In this document: piece by piece, positions 38,076-46,787 of the stretch | How the letters are laid out: the number at the start of each line of letters is the position of its first letter | Numbering within the stretch: position 1 is the stretch's first letter | Source: an uncultured Lachnoanaerobaculum sp. | GTDB taxonomy: Bacteria > Bacillota > Clostridia > Lachnospirales > Lachnospiraceae | NCBI GenBank assembly: GCA_946999385.1 | Contig: CAMQCZ010000002.1 | Coordinates: 1-64,000 of the forward strand | Reading direction: 5' to 3' | Length of the DNA: 64,000 bases | The notes under the pieces: generated by a model | What the model was told of the DNA's origin: nothing | Databases searched by the model: none | The model's input: the letters and a program-made list of their open reading frames with translations, nothing else | Translations under genes and position numbers: made by a program

Positions 38076-39000
38076 GCGAGTATCCTCCTTTACTTCTGTG
38101 ATAGTTATAATCCCAATATCTCTTATTTCCTCCCTGTATCGCTTTTGAAATGCTATCCTCTAAATATTTCATATATCCTTTTTCCGTTCTTCTTTTACTT
38201 CGATCTCCCATGCGATTAAGTGCAGATTACAAAAATATGTCTTTCATCATTTCTGCATTTCCGTGAGTAAAACTGTTTAGAAAAAGAAGCAATGAAAAGT
38301 CATCTTTACTGGCGTCTCCGCTTGTATTTGTACCTTAAAATAACGCTCTTGCCCTTACGTTATATCTGTACATCGTTTCTATAACCGTATCACTGTCTGG
38401 AACACATTCAGCCGCTTCCTGATATTTTCTAATAACTTCTCTGACACTTCTTTTTGGGGAAAATAACTTGTAATATTTATCCAACTCCTTTTGTTTCAAG
38501 AGAACTTTGTTTGCAACAAAATCATTAAATTTGTAGATATTACCTGTCATAGCAATACATCTGTTTTCTTGATACATCTCCACTTTCTCAAGTTGGTTAT
38601 TAAAATTCTTTTCTATTTTCCCCTTTACAAAAATGTGTAACCCTCTTCTGGATTGTGATATTTCGATATAAGTATCGTTAAACTCCTTTATAAACATCTC
38701 AAGTTTTTTATTATCCACATTGTCCAAGTCGATACACACAAACGGATCGTCTTTAATCAGTACAAAAGACAATCCGTCACAGCCACTACTTTTCATATTA
38801 TTAACTGCCGTTTCAAAATCTGCACAATTTTCTTTTTGATTCCAAAAATTCGATTTCAATGTTATCGGGCTTACAGGTATCTTTATGACTTTTTCCATTC
38901 CGTGCTTATCCACATTTACCATCCTTTTAAACCATAACCATTGACTACGGTCTTTTAAGTCTTGCGGAATATTTTCAATATATTTCTCACTGTTTATCAT
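38068..39000 (-). pseudogene. Primase-type replication protein broken by two ochre stops
   Basis: From the ATG at 39000 (AGGAGG upstream) the reading shows an archaeo-eukaryotic-primase-like domain: FVCIDLDNVDNK supplies the metal-binding Asp pair and QSRRGLHIFVKG the His. The frame meets TAA at 38337-38335 but continues intact through GTNTSGDASKDDFSLLLFL, meets a second TAA at 38229-38227, and runs on through LNRMGDRSKRRTEKGYMKYL to 38068. The pattern after the first stop matches the linker of phage/plasmid primases. No helicase domain follows. The fragment 38338-39000 alone could still be translated. Likely inactive. Confidence 0.8.
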
Positions 39001-39098
39001 CGTAACCTCCTGTCTTTTTATTGCTGATGGAAGTACAACCTGATAAAATGATCTTGTCATGGATGAAATACCAAGTTGTACTTTCATCTTGCCTTTGG

Positions 39099-39119
39099 TC
39101 TTATGGCTAAAGGCTTTTT
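39099..39119 (+). terminator. Hairpin with T tail between integrase and primase remnants
   Basis: GCCTTT/AAAGGC with inner complementary bases, followed by TTTTTT on the plus strand. Next to it, AAGTACAAC/GTTGTACTT form an inverted repeat at 39031-39083. The role is uncertain because no plus-strand gene precedes it. Confidence 0.4.
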
Positions 39120-39150
39120 TCTTGCATCGCCGCTTCTATTATTTCAACAA

Positions 39151-39954
39151 TCATTCTAAGTTAAGGAAGTAATCCTGAAGCTCTCTGATTAAGAAATCAG
39201 GAAGCATTATTGTTCTCTTGCTTTTAGGGGTTTTCTGGTCTGTTATAACTTCTTCTCCGTTAATTCTCTGTGCTGATTTACAGATTCGCATTGTCTTTTT
39301 ATCAAAGTCAAAATCCCCTTTTGTCAATGCTCTGAGTTCTCCTAAACGAATCCCTGTCCAATAAAGAATTTCAAAAGCATAAAATGAAATATCCTTATCT
39401 TTAACAGCTTCAATAAATTGCAGATATTCATCTTTAGTCCAGAATTCCACTTCCTCATCACTCTTTTGCTTTCCGATTCTGCCTGTAACCTTACAAGGAT
39501 TTTGTCTTAGTCCGTAATACTTAACGGCATGGTTGAACATACAGCTTAGTTGTGCGTGAATTGACTTAAGATAAGTCGGCTTATAGGCTTCCCCTTCCGC
39601 ATTTTCAATATTCAGAAGTACATTGTGCTATTTCTTAACTACCACAGTTTTTATCTCGCTTACTTTCATTCCTGTAAAAAACGGCAGTATTTTTGTCCTA
39701 ATCATGTGTTCTTTTGTAATCCATGTATTAAGACGAATAGTTCCTATAACATCGGCTTTATAGAGTTCAAAATAATCCTCAAAAAGCATATTGAGTGAAC
39801 CGGACATTTTAACCGTAAAATTTCTTTCATAGGCAACTGCTTCTTTCTTTGTTTCAAAACCTCTTTTCAGCTTCTTCCTGCTTTGTCCGTCCCAGTCCTT
39901 GTAATAGAACGAAGCAAACCATTTTCCACTTTTTTCGTCTTTATATGCAGGCAT
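39151..39954 (-). pseudogene. Tyrosine recombinase (integrase), inactivated
   Basis: Site-specific recombinase of the Tn916-type integrase family. The N-terminal AP2-like arm-binding domain (SGKWFASFYYKDWDGQSRKKLKRGF) and the core-binding domain are readable. An in-frame TAG at 39630-39628 interrupts VVVKK-stop-HNVLLNIEN, where related proteins have Trp; the frame then continues to the first catalytic Arg (YWTGIRLGELRALT). It ends at LNLE, after 268 codons against the usual 370-400. The HxxR box and catalytic Tyr are missing, so even suppression of the amber would not restore activity. The island can only be excised in trans. Confidence 0.9.
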
Positions 39955-40139
39955 TATTCTCCCGCCTTCGATTTGTAGATTTGCTCCATAAAATATTTCT
40001 TATTGATTCTTCCCCTTAGGATAAGAAAGCCGTGTTCAGCAAGCTGCTTATTCATATCACGAATGATTTTATAAGCCTGCTGCTGCGATATATTTAGTAA
40101 ATCGGCAACTTCATTTGAAGTAAGAAATAATTTCTCCAT
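39954..40139 (-). CDS. Excisionase-like helix-turn-helix protein
   Basis: A 61-residue winged-helix DNA-binding protein (LTSNEVADLLNISQQQAYKIIRDMN, then GRINKKYFMEQIY). Its stop shares bases with the integrase start, a usual xis-int arrangement. Proteins of this size next to an integrase generally bend DNA for excision. It follows a consensus promoter and is intact, unlike its integrase. Confidence 0.75.
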   Translation of the reverse strand: MEKLFLTSNEVADLLNISQQQAYKIIRDMNKQLAEHGFLILRGRINKKYFMEQIYKSKAGE

Positions 40140-40162
40140 CGTACTTTCCCCCCTTTCTTTTT

Positions 40163-40222
40163 AGAAACTTATTTGTTTCTGTTTCTATTTTAGATTATAA
40201 GTAGCTTTTTTGTTTCTGTCAA
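40163..40222 (-). promoter_or_regulatory. Consensus promoter and operator for xis-int
   Basis: TTGACA (40222-40217) and TATAAT (40199-40194) with a 17-base spacer on the minus strand. The inverted repeat AGAAAC-TTATTT-GTTTCT (40163-40180) lies at the start of the transcript, and further GTTTCT copies overlap the spacer and the -35. This suggests repression by the divergent XRE regulator. Confidence 0.75.
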
Positions 40223-40248
40223 TACTTTTTTCTAAATTTCATTTTTCT

Positions 40249-40278
40249 ATTGTGTTTTTTCTTATTTTCGATTATATT
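40249..40278 (+). promoter_or_regulatory. Promoter of the XRE regulator
   Basis: TTGTGT and TATATT separated by 18 bases on the plus strand, with an AGAAACAAAT half-site just downstream at 40286-40295. Confidence 0.5.
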
Positions 40279-40319
40279 ATTAAAAGAGAAACAAATTTGC
40301 TCCTAAGGAGGTGTTAAAA

Positions 40320-40856
40320 TTGAGTTTGGGTAAAATAATTAAGAAGTTCCGTGAATTACGGAGAATTACTCAAAAGGCATTAGGAGACAGAACACATTTA
40401 GATGATGTCAGAATCAGACAATATGAGCTTGATATTCGTACTCCTAAAGATGATGTCTTAGAAAATATTTCTGCTGCACTCCATGTAAATAAAGACTATT
40501 TTAAAGAACCTGCCTATCCGTACACAGAGCATGACCTTATGCGATTCTTATTTAAGCTGGATGACAGTATTGAGGTTAATATAAGACAGGTTATTATGAA
40601 TGACGAAGATCCCGCATACACTACCACAGGTATATATTTCGGGAGTGAAGCAATTCTCAGAATACGAAACATGCTTGAAGATTGGCAAAAAATGAAACAA
40701 AAATATGAAAATAACGAAATTACAAAAGAAGCATTGCAGGATTGGAAAGCTAACTATCCTGACAGTCTAAAAAAAGATTATGTTCCCTTTGAAGAAAGCA
40801 ATGTAAAATTCTATAAAAACGGAATAAATGCCAAAGTTCCACCAGATTTAAAATAA
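40320..40856 (+). CDS. XRE-family regulator of the mobile element
   Basis: A 178-residue repressor-type protein. The TTG at 40320 is chosen because AGGAGG lies eight bases upstream. Residues 5-60 are the HTH (IIKKFRELRRITQKALGDRTHL, IRQYELDIRTP). The remainder is a family-specific domain ending with KYENNEITKEALQDWKANYP. It is divergent from xis-int over a shared operator region and presumably keeps the element silent. The broken gene at 29074-29505 belongs to the same family. Confidence 0.85.
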   Translation: MSLGKIIKKFRELRRITQKALGDRTHLDDVRIRQYELDIRTPKDDVLENISAALHVNKDYFKEPAYPYTEHDLMRFLFKLDDSIEVNIRQVIMNDEDPAYTTTGIYFGSEAILRIRNMLEDWQKMKQKYENNEITKEALQDWKANYPDSLKKDYVPFEESNVKFYKNGINAKVPPDLK

Positions 40857-40863
40857 GCACAGA

Positions 40864-40914
40864 AAAAGCACATAGCTGAAAGATTTTACTCTTCAAGCCA
40901 TATGCTTTTGTGTT
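40864..40914 (+). terminator. Hairpin after the XRE regulator
   Basis: An interrupted stem around AAAGCA/TGCTTT and TGAA/TTCA, with TTTTGTGTTATTT following. Placed directly after the stop codon. The stem has several mismatches. Confidence 0.4.
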
Positions 40915-40981
40915 ATTTGATACTTTAAGATAAGCTAAAGATTTGAATGAATTTAAGTTAGAATATCTTAAATCCATTTTT

Positions 40982-42067
40982 TCAATTTGTATTTATAATA
41001 GGCAATCCAACTTTCAATACCTCATCAACAAGATGATGTATATTAATTAGTTCCTCATCAACAGTAACAACCGAATATTTTGCTGATTCCCCAAATTCTC
41101 CTGCAAAATTTAACGTTTGAGCTATCAGCATTCCAAATTCATGTATGTGAATACCATGAGGCAAATCACAATCTATTAGAAGAATACTACCCATATCGCT
41201 TCCTGAGAAATCAAGAGTTATATCTTGAGCAAAAATCTTATAAAATTTGCTCACAACTGTGGAAACATCTTTTTCGATACTAATTATATTATCATTATTC
41301 AAAACAAACAAATCAATACCGCAAATTGCCCTATATAGCAAACGGCAAGAAATCTTTAACGAATTCTTCAATGCTAACATCAATACCGAAAACGCAAACA
41401 TCACATCAGTAATATCATCCAGTTTTGTGTGCAACTTCATCGAAAAATCTTTTATATCCTTAGAAATTTCTTCTCCAAGGCTTTGATTAATTTCTTTTTC
41501 TAATATACTAACTAACCCACGCATAGCATCAATATCAATTTTTTTGAACATTTTTATAAAATTAGCATCCATAAGAACTTTATAGACTCTACCATTCTTG
41601 AACGCTGATATTGCAGGAATTAACTCCTCATCTGAGAGTAGTGTGCTTACATTTTCTGAAACACTGACTTCTTTATATAGAAAATACGGATTCATTGAAT
41701 CTGCTACTTCATTTGATTCAGAAGCAATTTCAGACAAACATAAATCAATAAATCGAGTAAGCGTTTTATGTCCTTGCTCAATCAATATTCTTTCTGTTGA
41801 TGACAAATGCTCTACATTGAAAAAATTGGGGATATCTATTTTTTCAATGTTTTCATCAAGAAATATAAAACCATGAAATTCAGTATTACTATGTTTTGCC
41901 ATATAAGCAAAATCATTACGGGAATCTGTAAACTTTTCACCAATTTCATTTGATTCTATAACAACTGACATGTCATAAATCATTTTTCTTATTTTTTGCG
42001 AAGCTTCATCCTTTTGAAGCTTTTTACATAACTTAAATACTTCTGTTCTAAAATTTGTTGACATCAT
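40982..42067 (-). CDS. Unknown 361-residue protein, partner of the YaaC-like gene
   Basis: I do not recognise this protein. It is soluble with no signal peptide. The first 60 residues are helical (FKLCKKLQKDEASQKIRKMIYDM); the middle is predicted alpha-helical with the hydrophobic segment VMFAFSVLMLAL near 225, too short and polar-flanked for a confident membrane anchor; the last 80 residues contain VTVDEELINIHHLVDEVLKV. Its ATG has AGGAGATA upstream and stands 33 bases after the YaaC-like gene, so the pair is one operon. It lies inside the mobile island between the XRE regulator and guaA, a usual cargo position. Function is unknown; defence is inferred only from location. Confidence 0.7.
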   Translation of the reverse strand: MMSTNFRTEVFKLCKKLQKDEASQKIRKMIYDMSVVIESNEIGEKFTDSRNDFAYMAKHSNTEFHGFIFLDENIEKIDIPNFFNVEHLSSTERILIEQGHKTLTRFIDLCLSEIASESNEVADSMNPYFLYKEVSVSENVSTLLSDEELIPAISAFKNGRVYKVLMDANFIKMFKKIDIDAMRGLVSILEKEINQSLGEEISKDIKDFSMKLHTKLDDITDVMFAFSVLMLALKNSLKISCRLLYRAICGIDLFVLNNDNIISIEKDVSTVVSKFYKIFAQDITLDFSGSDMGSILLIDCDLPHGIHIHEFGMLIAQTLNFAGEFGESAKYSVVTVDEELINIHHLVDEVLKVGLPIINTN

Positions 42068-42100
42068 TTTATCTCCTAAATTATTATATAGAAAGAAATT

Positions 42101-43207
42101 TTATCTTTTCTCTTTAAAGTCAATGTGTTGTTTCTCCAATTCATTCTGCACTTTTCTTTCAATCATCTCTTGCACCTGATGTTCACCTACTAATTTAACA
42201 GTATCAGTTGCTGTATATCTGCTCGAACTATACTGTATAGTATTTTCTAAAAGATTATTAAGTACATAATTAGGAACGAGCCTTCTTGCATAGAACATAA
42301 ATTTTTCAATTAAAAGTTTTTCACCAGTTATATCCTTAAACACAAAAGGGCTCCAACGTTCCGGGAAATAACGGCATAGTGAAGATAATGCAAATAAACT
42401 GATGTATATATTAAGTAATGTTGGGATAGTTATCAATTTGCTATTTTTTATATGCCCTGCCTGTAAATATGGTTGTCCAGAATAGGATTGTTTACTGATA
42501 TCCTCACCTGTCAATTTATGGCGAAGGACAAAATATTCTTTGCCCGTTTTGAAGTCTGTAGCAGAAGTAAAGCACAAATATGATTTTTCAAACCCTTCAA
42601 CTTTTTTCAATAGTTCAATCAAATGATCCTTGTTTTCTTCCGAAAAATATATTTTTTCAGCCTTTCCATCTAGAGTATTAAAAATATCAAGCATAATAGT
42701 ACAGCCAGTTTGTACATCATAGCATTGTGCAAAGTCAGATTGTATTTCTGCAATCGAATCTAAAAACTCTCTCAAACTCCAATCACCAAATCCTGTTAAG
42801 TCAGAAGTAACACCTATCGCTCTTGCAATTACATGAACTCCACCATCTACTGGACTAAGAAATCTGATTTTCGTGTCTGCAATGAAATTCATTTGATCAG
42901 GAATGAAAATCTTCATTCCATGGTTACTAATCTTATTAATACTGCCACTTAAAAGGTTAACCATTCCATAAAGAAGATTTGTTGAGCCATAATATAATAG
43001 TAATGGTGAAATTTGAAGATTATCTTCTTTAGCAGCCTTATAGTATTCATTTGCTTGTAAAAACGAACCTGCGATGCAATTTATAGTATCTTCGTCTACC
43101 TCATGCCCCTTTTTTGCTAAATACCGTTTTATATTAGCCTCATATGTAAATTGTAATAATTCTCTCCAAAGATCATTTTCGGGGTTTTCAGAAAAAATTA
43201 TAGTCAT
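42101..43207 (-). CDS. YaaC-like protein
   Basis: A 368-residue protein resembling Bacillus YaaC, a conserved family of unknown function. The key likeness is ANEYYKAAKEDNLQISPLLL with YYGSTNLLYGMVNLL after it, close in pattern to the PMLLFYGMVQLLKA segment of YaaC, together with a late conserved helix FMFYARRLVPNYVLNNLL and WSPFVF. The last 30 residues are charged (VQEMIERKVQNELEKQHIDFKEK) and could be a coiled coil. GGAAGGTGAG precedes the ATG. First gene of a two-gene operon on the island next to guaA. The pairing with the unknown second gene is the striking point. Confidence 0.6.
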   Translation of the reverse strand: MTIIFSENPENDLWRELLQFTYEANIKRYLAKKGHEVDEDTINCIAGSFLQANEYYKAAKEDNLQISPLLLYYGSTNLLYGMVNLLSGSINKISNHGMKIFIPDQMNFIADTKIRFLSPVDGGVHVIARAIGVTSDLTGFGDWSLREFLDSIAEIQSDFAQCYDVQTGCTIMLDIFNTLDGKAEKIYFSEENKDHLIELLKKVEGFEKSYLCFTSATDFKTGKEYFVLRHKLTGEDISKQSYSGQPYLQAGHIKNSKLITIPTLLNIYISLFALSSLCRYFPERWSPFVFKDITGEKLLIEKFMFYARRLVPNYVLNNLLENTIQYSSSRYTATDTVKLVGEHQVQEMIERKVQNELEKQHIDFKEKR

Positions 43208-43378
43208 AGAATCTCACCTTCCCATTTATTATACATTATCCGTAAATTTCGTAATAGTACATCACAACAAATGTAATACATATCTTGTATATAAGTCCAC
43301 AATAACAAAAATATTTCATTTATGCATACATGTAACTATTCTAAAACAAAAGCCAATTTACCATTTATAATTTTCAAC

Positions 43379-43410
43379 AAAAGCCTCCCACCAAAATGAT
43401 GGAAGGCTTT
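43379..43410 (+). terminator. Hairpin near the right end of the island
   Basis: AAAGCCT/AGGCTTT with an inner CCA/TGG, followed by CTAAAATTTT. It may stop transcription into the island end, but the T run is poor. Confidence 0.4.
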
Positions 43411-43463
43411 CTAAAATTTTTACCTAAATTCAACAACTCCCTTTCAGACCTGCTTTTTCTTAC

Positions 43464-43485
43464 TTTTAGTATCAAAACAGTATCA
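43464..43485 (+). repeat. Candidate integrase arm-type site, right
   Basis: An exact 22-base copy of 29796-29817, including the AGTATCA heptamer pair, lying about 80 bases inside the guaA junction. Confidence 0.45.
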
Positions 43486-43564
43486 TTTAGAGAATTTTAC
43501 TACATCAAAACCGCTCAACTCCTGTATTTTTAAGCCTTTTGTAACAGTAACATATTTGATTCTG

Positions 43565-45118
43565 CTATTCAAACTCAATCGTTCCCGGTGGCTTACTGGT
43601 TATATCATATAATACTCGATTAACATGGTCAACCTCATTTATTATTCTAGTAGTAATCCTTTGTAATACTTCATAAGGTATCTGTGCCGCCTCAGCTGTC
43701 ATAAAATCTATTGTATTTACCGCTCTAAGTGCTATTGCATAATCATATGTTCTTTCATCTCCCATTACTCCTACACTTCTCATATTTGTAAGTGCTGCAA
43801 AATACTGGGCTAAATTTTTATCAAGTCCTGCATTTGCTATCTCTTCCCTATATATAGCATCAGCTTCTTGGACTATCTTAATCTTTTTTTCTGTAACCTC
43901 GCCTATTATTCTTATACCGAGACCGGGACCGGGAAATGGCTGACGAAGTACAAGTTTTTCAGGTATTCCCAATTCCAATCCAACATTTCTAACCTCATCT
44001 TTAAACAAATCTCTTAAAGGCTCTATAATTTCTCTAAAATCTACATAATCAGGTAAGCCTCCTACATTATGATGTGATTTAATTACTACACTTTCACCAC
44101 CTAATCCACTTTCTACTACATCTGGATATATCGTTCCTTGCACTAAAAAATCAACCTTTCCTATTTTTTTAGCTTCTTCTTCAAAAACTCTAATAAACTC
44201 TTCACCGATTATTTTTCTTTTAGATTCAGGATCTGTAATTCCTTTAAGTTTAGAATAAAATCTATTTTGTGCATTTACTCTTATAAAATTCAAATTATAC
44301 ATTCCTTCAGTTCCAAATATAGCTTCTACTTCATCACCTTCATTTTTTCTTAATAATCCATGATCTACAAAAACACAAGTAAGTTGATTTCCTACGGCTT
44401 TACTCAACAGTACAGCAGCTACTGATGAATCTACTCCACCTGATAATGCACATAAAACTTTTCCATTTCCTACTCTTTTCTTTATTTCATCTATAGAATT
44501 TTCTATAAATCTGTCCATTCTCCATTCACATGAACAAGAACAAATTTTTGTTACAAAATTTCCTATCATCTTAATACCATAATCTGTATGTAAAACTTCA
44601 GGATGATATTGCATAGCATATAAATTTTTATCAATATTCTGTACAGCAGCTACAGGACAGTCAGATGTATGTGCAATAATTTCAAAACCGGAGGCTACTT
44701 TTGAAATATAATCAAAATGGCTCATCCAGCATATACTTTTTTCTTTTACGGAATCAAAAAGCTTACTATTTTGGTTATCTATAATCAACTCAGTCTTTCC
44801 ATATTCTCTGATAGGTGCTTTTTTTACTTCACCACCAAGTATATGCATCATTAATTGTGCTCCATAGCAAATACCCAGAATAGGTATGCCTAAGTTGAAT
44901 AATTCTTTTGTATATACCGGTGCATCATCTTCATAACAGCTATTAGGACCGCCTGTAAGTATTATCCCCTTCGGATTTTTTGCTTTAATTATTTCTATAG
45001 GTGTTTTATAAGAGTAAATTTCACAATATACATTATTATCTCTTACTCTTCTAGCTATAAGCTGGTTATATTGTCCCCCAAAGTCCAATACTATTATCAT
45101 TTCCTGCTTAATATTCAC
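43565..45118 (-). CDS. guaA: GMP synthase (glutamine-hydrolysing)
   Basis: Converts XMP to GMP using glutamine amide nitrogen. The 517 residues begin with the glutamine amidotransferase domain: catalytic Cys in GICYGAQLM, His and Glu in YHPEVLHT. The ATP pyrophosphatase domain has the PP-loop ALSGGVDSSVAA, and the C-terminal dimer domain ends SKPPGTIEFE. GTG is the probable start, since AGGAGG lies about nine bases upstream. Its last bases (43566-43576) double as the right att repeat of the island, so the integration left the coding sequence whole. Confidence 0.97.
   Translation of the reverse strand: MNIKQEMIIVLDFGGQYNQLIARRVRDNNVYCEIYSYKTPIEIIKAKNPKGIILTGGPNSCYEDDAPVYTKELFNLGIPILGICYGAQLMMHILGGEVKKAPIREYGKTELIIDNQNSKLFDSVKEKSICWMSHFDYISKVASGFEIIAHTSDCPVAAVQNIDKNLYAMQYHPEVLHTDYGIKMIGNFVTKICSCSCEWRMDRFIENSIDEIKKRVGNGKVLCALSGGVDSSVAAVLLSKAVGNQLTCVFVDHGLLRKNEGDEVEAIFGTEGMYNLNFIRVNAQNRFYSKLKGITDPESKRKIIGEEFIRVFEEEAKKIGKVDFLVQGTIYPDVVESGLGGESVVIKSHHNVGGLPDYVDFREIIEPLRDLFKDEVRNVGLELGIPEKLVLRQPFPGPGLGIRIIGEVTEKKIKIVQEADAIYREEIANAGLDKNLAQYFAALTNMRSVGVMGDERTYDYAIALRAVNTIDFMTAEAAQIPYEVLQRITTRIINEVDHVNRVLYDITSKPPGTIEFE
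43566..43576 (-). repeat. Candidate att site, right end (guaA 3' end)
   Basis: The 11 bases GAGTTTGAATA ending guaA are repeated at 29684-29694. This restores a complete guaA on the right and leaves the second copy on the left, as expected for a tyrosine recombinase integrated at the guaA 3' end. Confidence 0.55.
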
Positions 45119-45550
45119 AAATATATCCTCCTGATCTTCATCAATTTATCTATACATTACTATATATGTTTGCGAATTATATAAAACCAAAATATTTGTA
45201 ATTATTATTTAAATAATTAAATCTTATTAATAAAAGTACACAATCATACAAAGTAAGCTAGTAGCTAATATACTTTGTTAATTATACTATAAATTAAGTT
45301 TTATGCCAATTAATATCATGAATATAAAAATTATGAAAAATATTATAATTTTTTGAAGTTTTTAAGAATATATCACATTTTAATATATAAACATTTATAT
45401 ATTTTATTTTTTAAAATAAATAGTATTATATATTTAAAATATATAGATATTTTATTTGCATGAATATAATAAAAATAATTAAGTATTATTATAAAGATAA
45501 AAAATTTGATTTTAATTTTAATATTAAATAGATTTAAAAATAATAAAAAT
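45119..45550. other. AT-rich intergenic region between guaA and the CRISPR array
   Basis: No gene or known RNA was recognised in these 432 bases, which are about 80% A+T. It includes the guaA leader; no purine-riboswitch core was seen. An inverted repeat ACAAAGTA/TACTTTGT (45248-45278) encloses a second dyad AGCTA/TAGCT but has no T run on either side. Confidence 0.5.
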
Positions 45551-45551
45551 G

Positions 45552-46644
45552 TTATTAGTTCTATTCAAAATAACATTACTCTAAAACTACAAGACGGTCT
45601 GGTGTCAAATATCGTGTCCTTTAGTCCTATTCAAAATAACATTACTCTAAAACTATTTAGTAGTTATATATGCTAAAATACTACCTTTAGTCCTATTCAA
45701 AATAACATTACTCTAAAACTATAAAGGGCGCCGGAAACGGAGGCGGCCGCCTTTAGTCCTATTCAAAATAACATTACTCTAAAACAAAAAGTTTTTTACT
45801 TTAAAAATACACGCTCCTTTAGTCCTATTCAAAATAACATTACTCTAAAACATTGCAGCAGCAAGTTCACACTGTGAAAGTCCTTTAGTCCTATTCAAAA
45901 TAACATTACTCTAAAACTACTGGTATTGTTCTCAGTTCTATGAATAGCCTTTAGTCCTATTCAAAATAACATTACTCTAAAACGTTCAGGGTGCTTTTCT
46001 TATTCATTTATAACCTTTAGTCCTATTCAAAATAACATTACTCTAAAACAATCCATGAAAGAACATTTGAAGGAATTTGCCTTTAGTCCTATTCAAAATA
46101 ACATTACTCTAAAACATAGGAAAAGGCAAATATATTCAAAATGATCCTTTAGTCCTATTCAAAATAACATTACTCTAAAACAAATTCTGTTTCCATCAGT
46201 CCCGCTTTAAGCCTTTAGTCCTATTCAAAATAACATTACTCTAAAACTGCTTGTGTTGGCACACTTGCACGGCTACACCTTTAGTCCTATTCAAAATAAC
46301 ATTACTCTAAAACTCAACACTCTCAATAAACGCTCGTTTATAACCTTTAGTCCTATTCAAAATAACATTACTCTAAAACGTATGATAAATACGTTTACTG
46401 TTACGTAAACCTTTAGTCCTATTCAAAATAACATTACTCTAAAACTATCAGATAGAAGAAAAATAGTGGCAATTGTCCTTTAGTCCTATTCAAAATAACA
46501 TTACTCTAAAACTTGCTTCTTCGTGAATATATACATTTGTTGCCTTTAGTCCTATTCAAAATAACATTACTCTAAAACCTTATAATATTGCAAGACGATT
46601 AAATAACGCCTTTAGTCCTATTCAAAATAACATTACTCTAAAAC
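45552..46644 (-). CRISPR. Type II-A CRISPR array, 17 repeats and 16 spacers
   Basis: The 36-base repeat (minus strand) starts GTTTTAGAGTAATGTT and ends GACTAAAGG. Repeats begin at 45552, 45618, 45684, 45750, 45816, 45882, 45948, 46014, 46080, 46146, 46212, 46278, 46344, 46410, 46477, 46543 and 46609. All spacers are 30 bases except one of 31 (46446-46476). Repeats appear identical except the one at 45552-45587, which has four changes at its outer end; it is the trailer end. The leader is on the csn2 side and transcription is leftward, since the repeat begins with GTTTTAGAG as in other II-A systems. Spacer GC content varies, with one (45720-45749) very GC-rich. Confidence 0.98.
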
Positions 46645-46787
46645 ATTCAGCACAATATTATCATAAGACTTTCAATGATATAGCGAAGATTCTAAAGCTT
46701 TAGTAATATTCAAAAATATCTAATATGAATACACTTATAACTATGTTATTTTAAATAACTATTAATCCTTAATTCTATTCAACGCTA
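46645..46787 (-). promoter_or_regulatory. CRISPR leader
   Basis: AT-rich stretch between csn2 and the first repeat, the expected place for the array promoter and the Cas1-Cas2 integration site. It contains two stretches that resemble half of the repeat (46697-46717 and 46767-46790). A clear promoter was not identified. Confidence 0.65.

Noticed and set aside
38227..39630. In-frame TAA and TAG codons as sense codons (genetic code change)
   Set aside because: Housekeeping genes in the window end normally with these codons; the lesions are limited to mobile or decayed genes.
43379..43410. Terminator for the YaaC-like operon
   Set aside because: It is upstream of that operon's start, so it cannot terminate it; kept only as a weak hairpin.
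45119..45300. Purine riboswitch upstream of guaA
   Set aside because: The conserved purine-aptamer core sequences are absent and the region is nearly all A and T.
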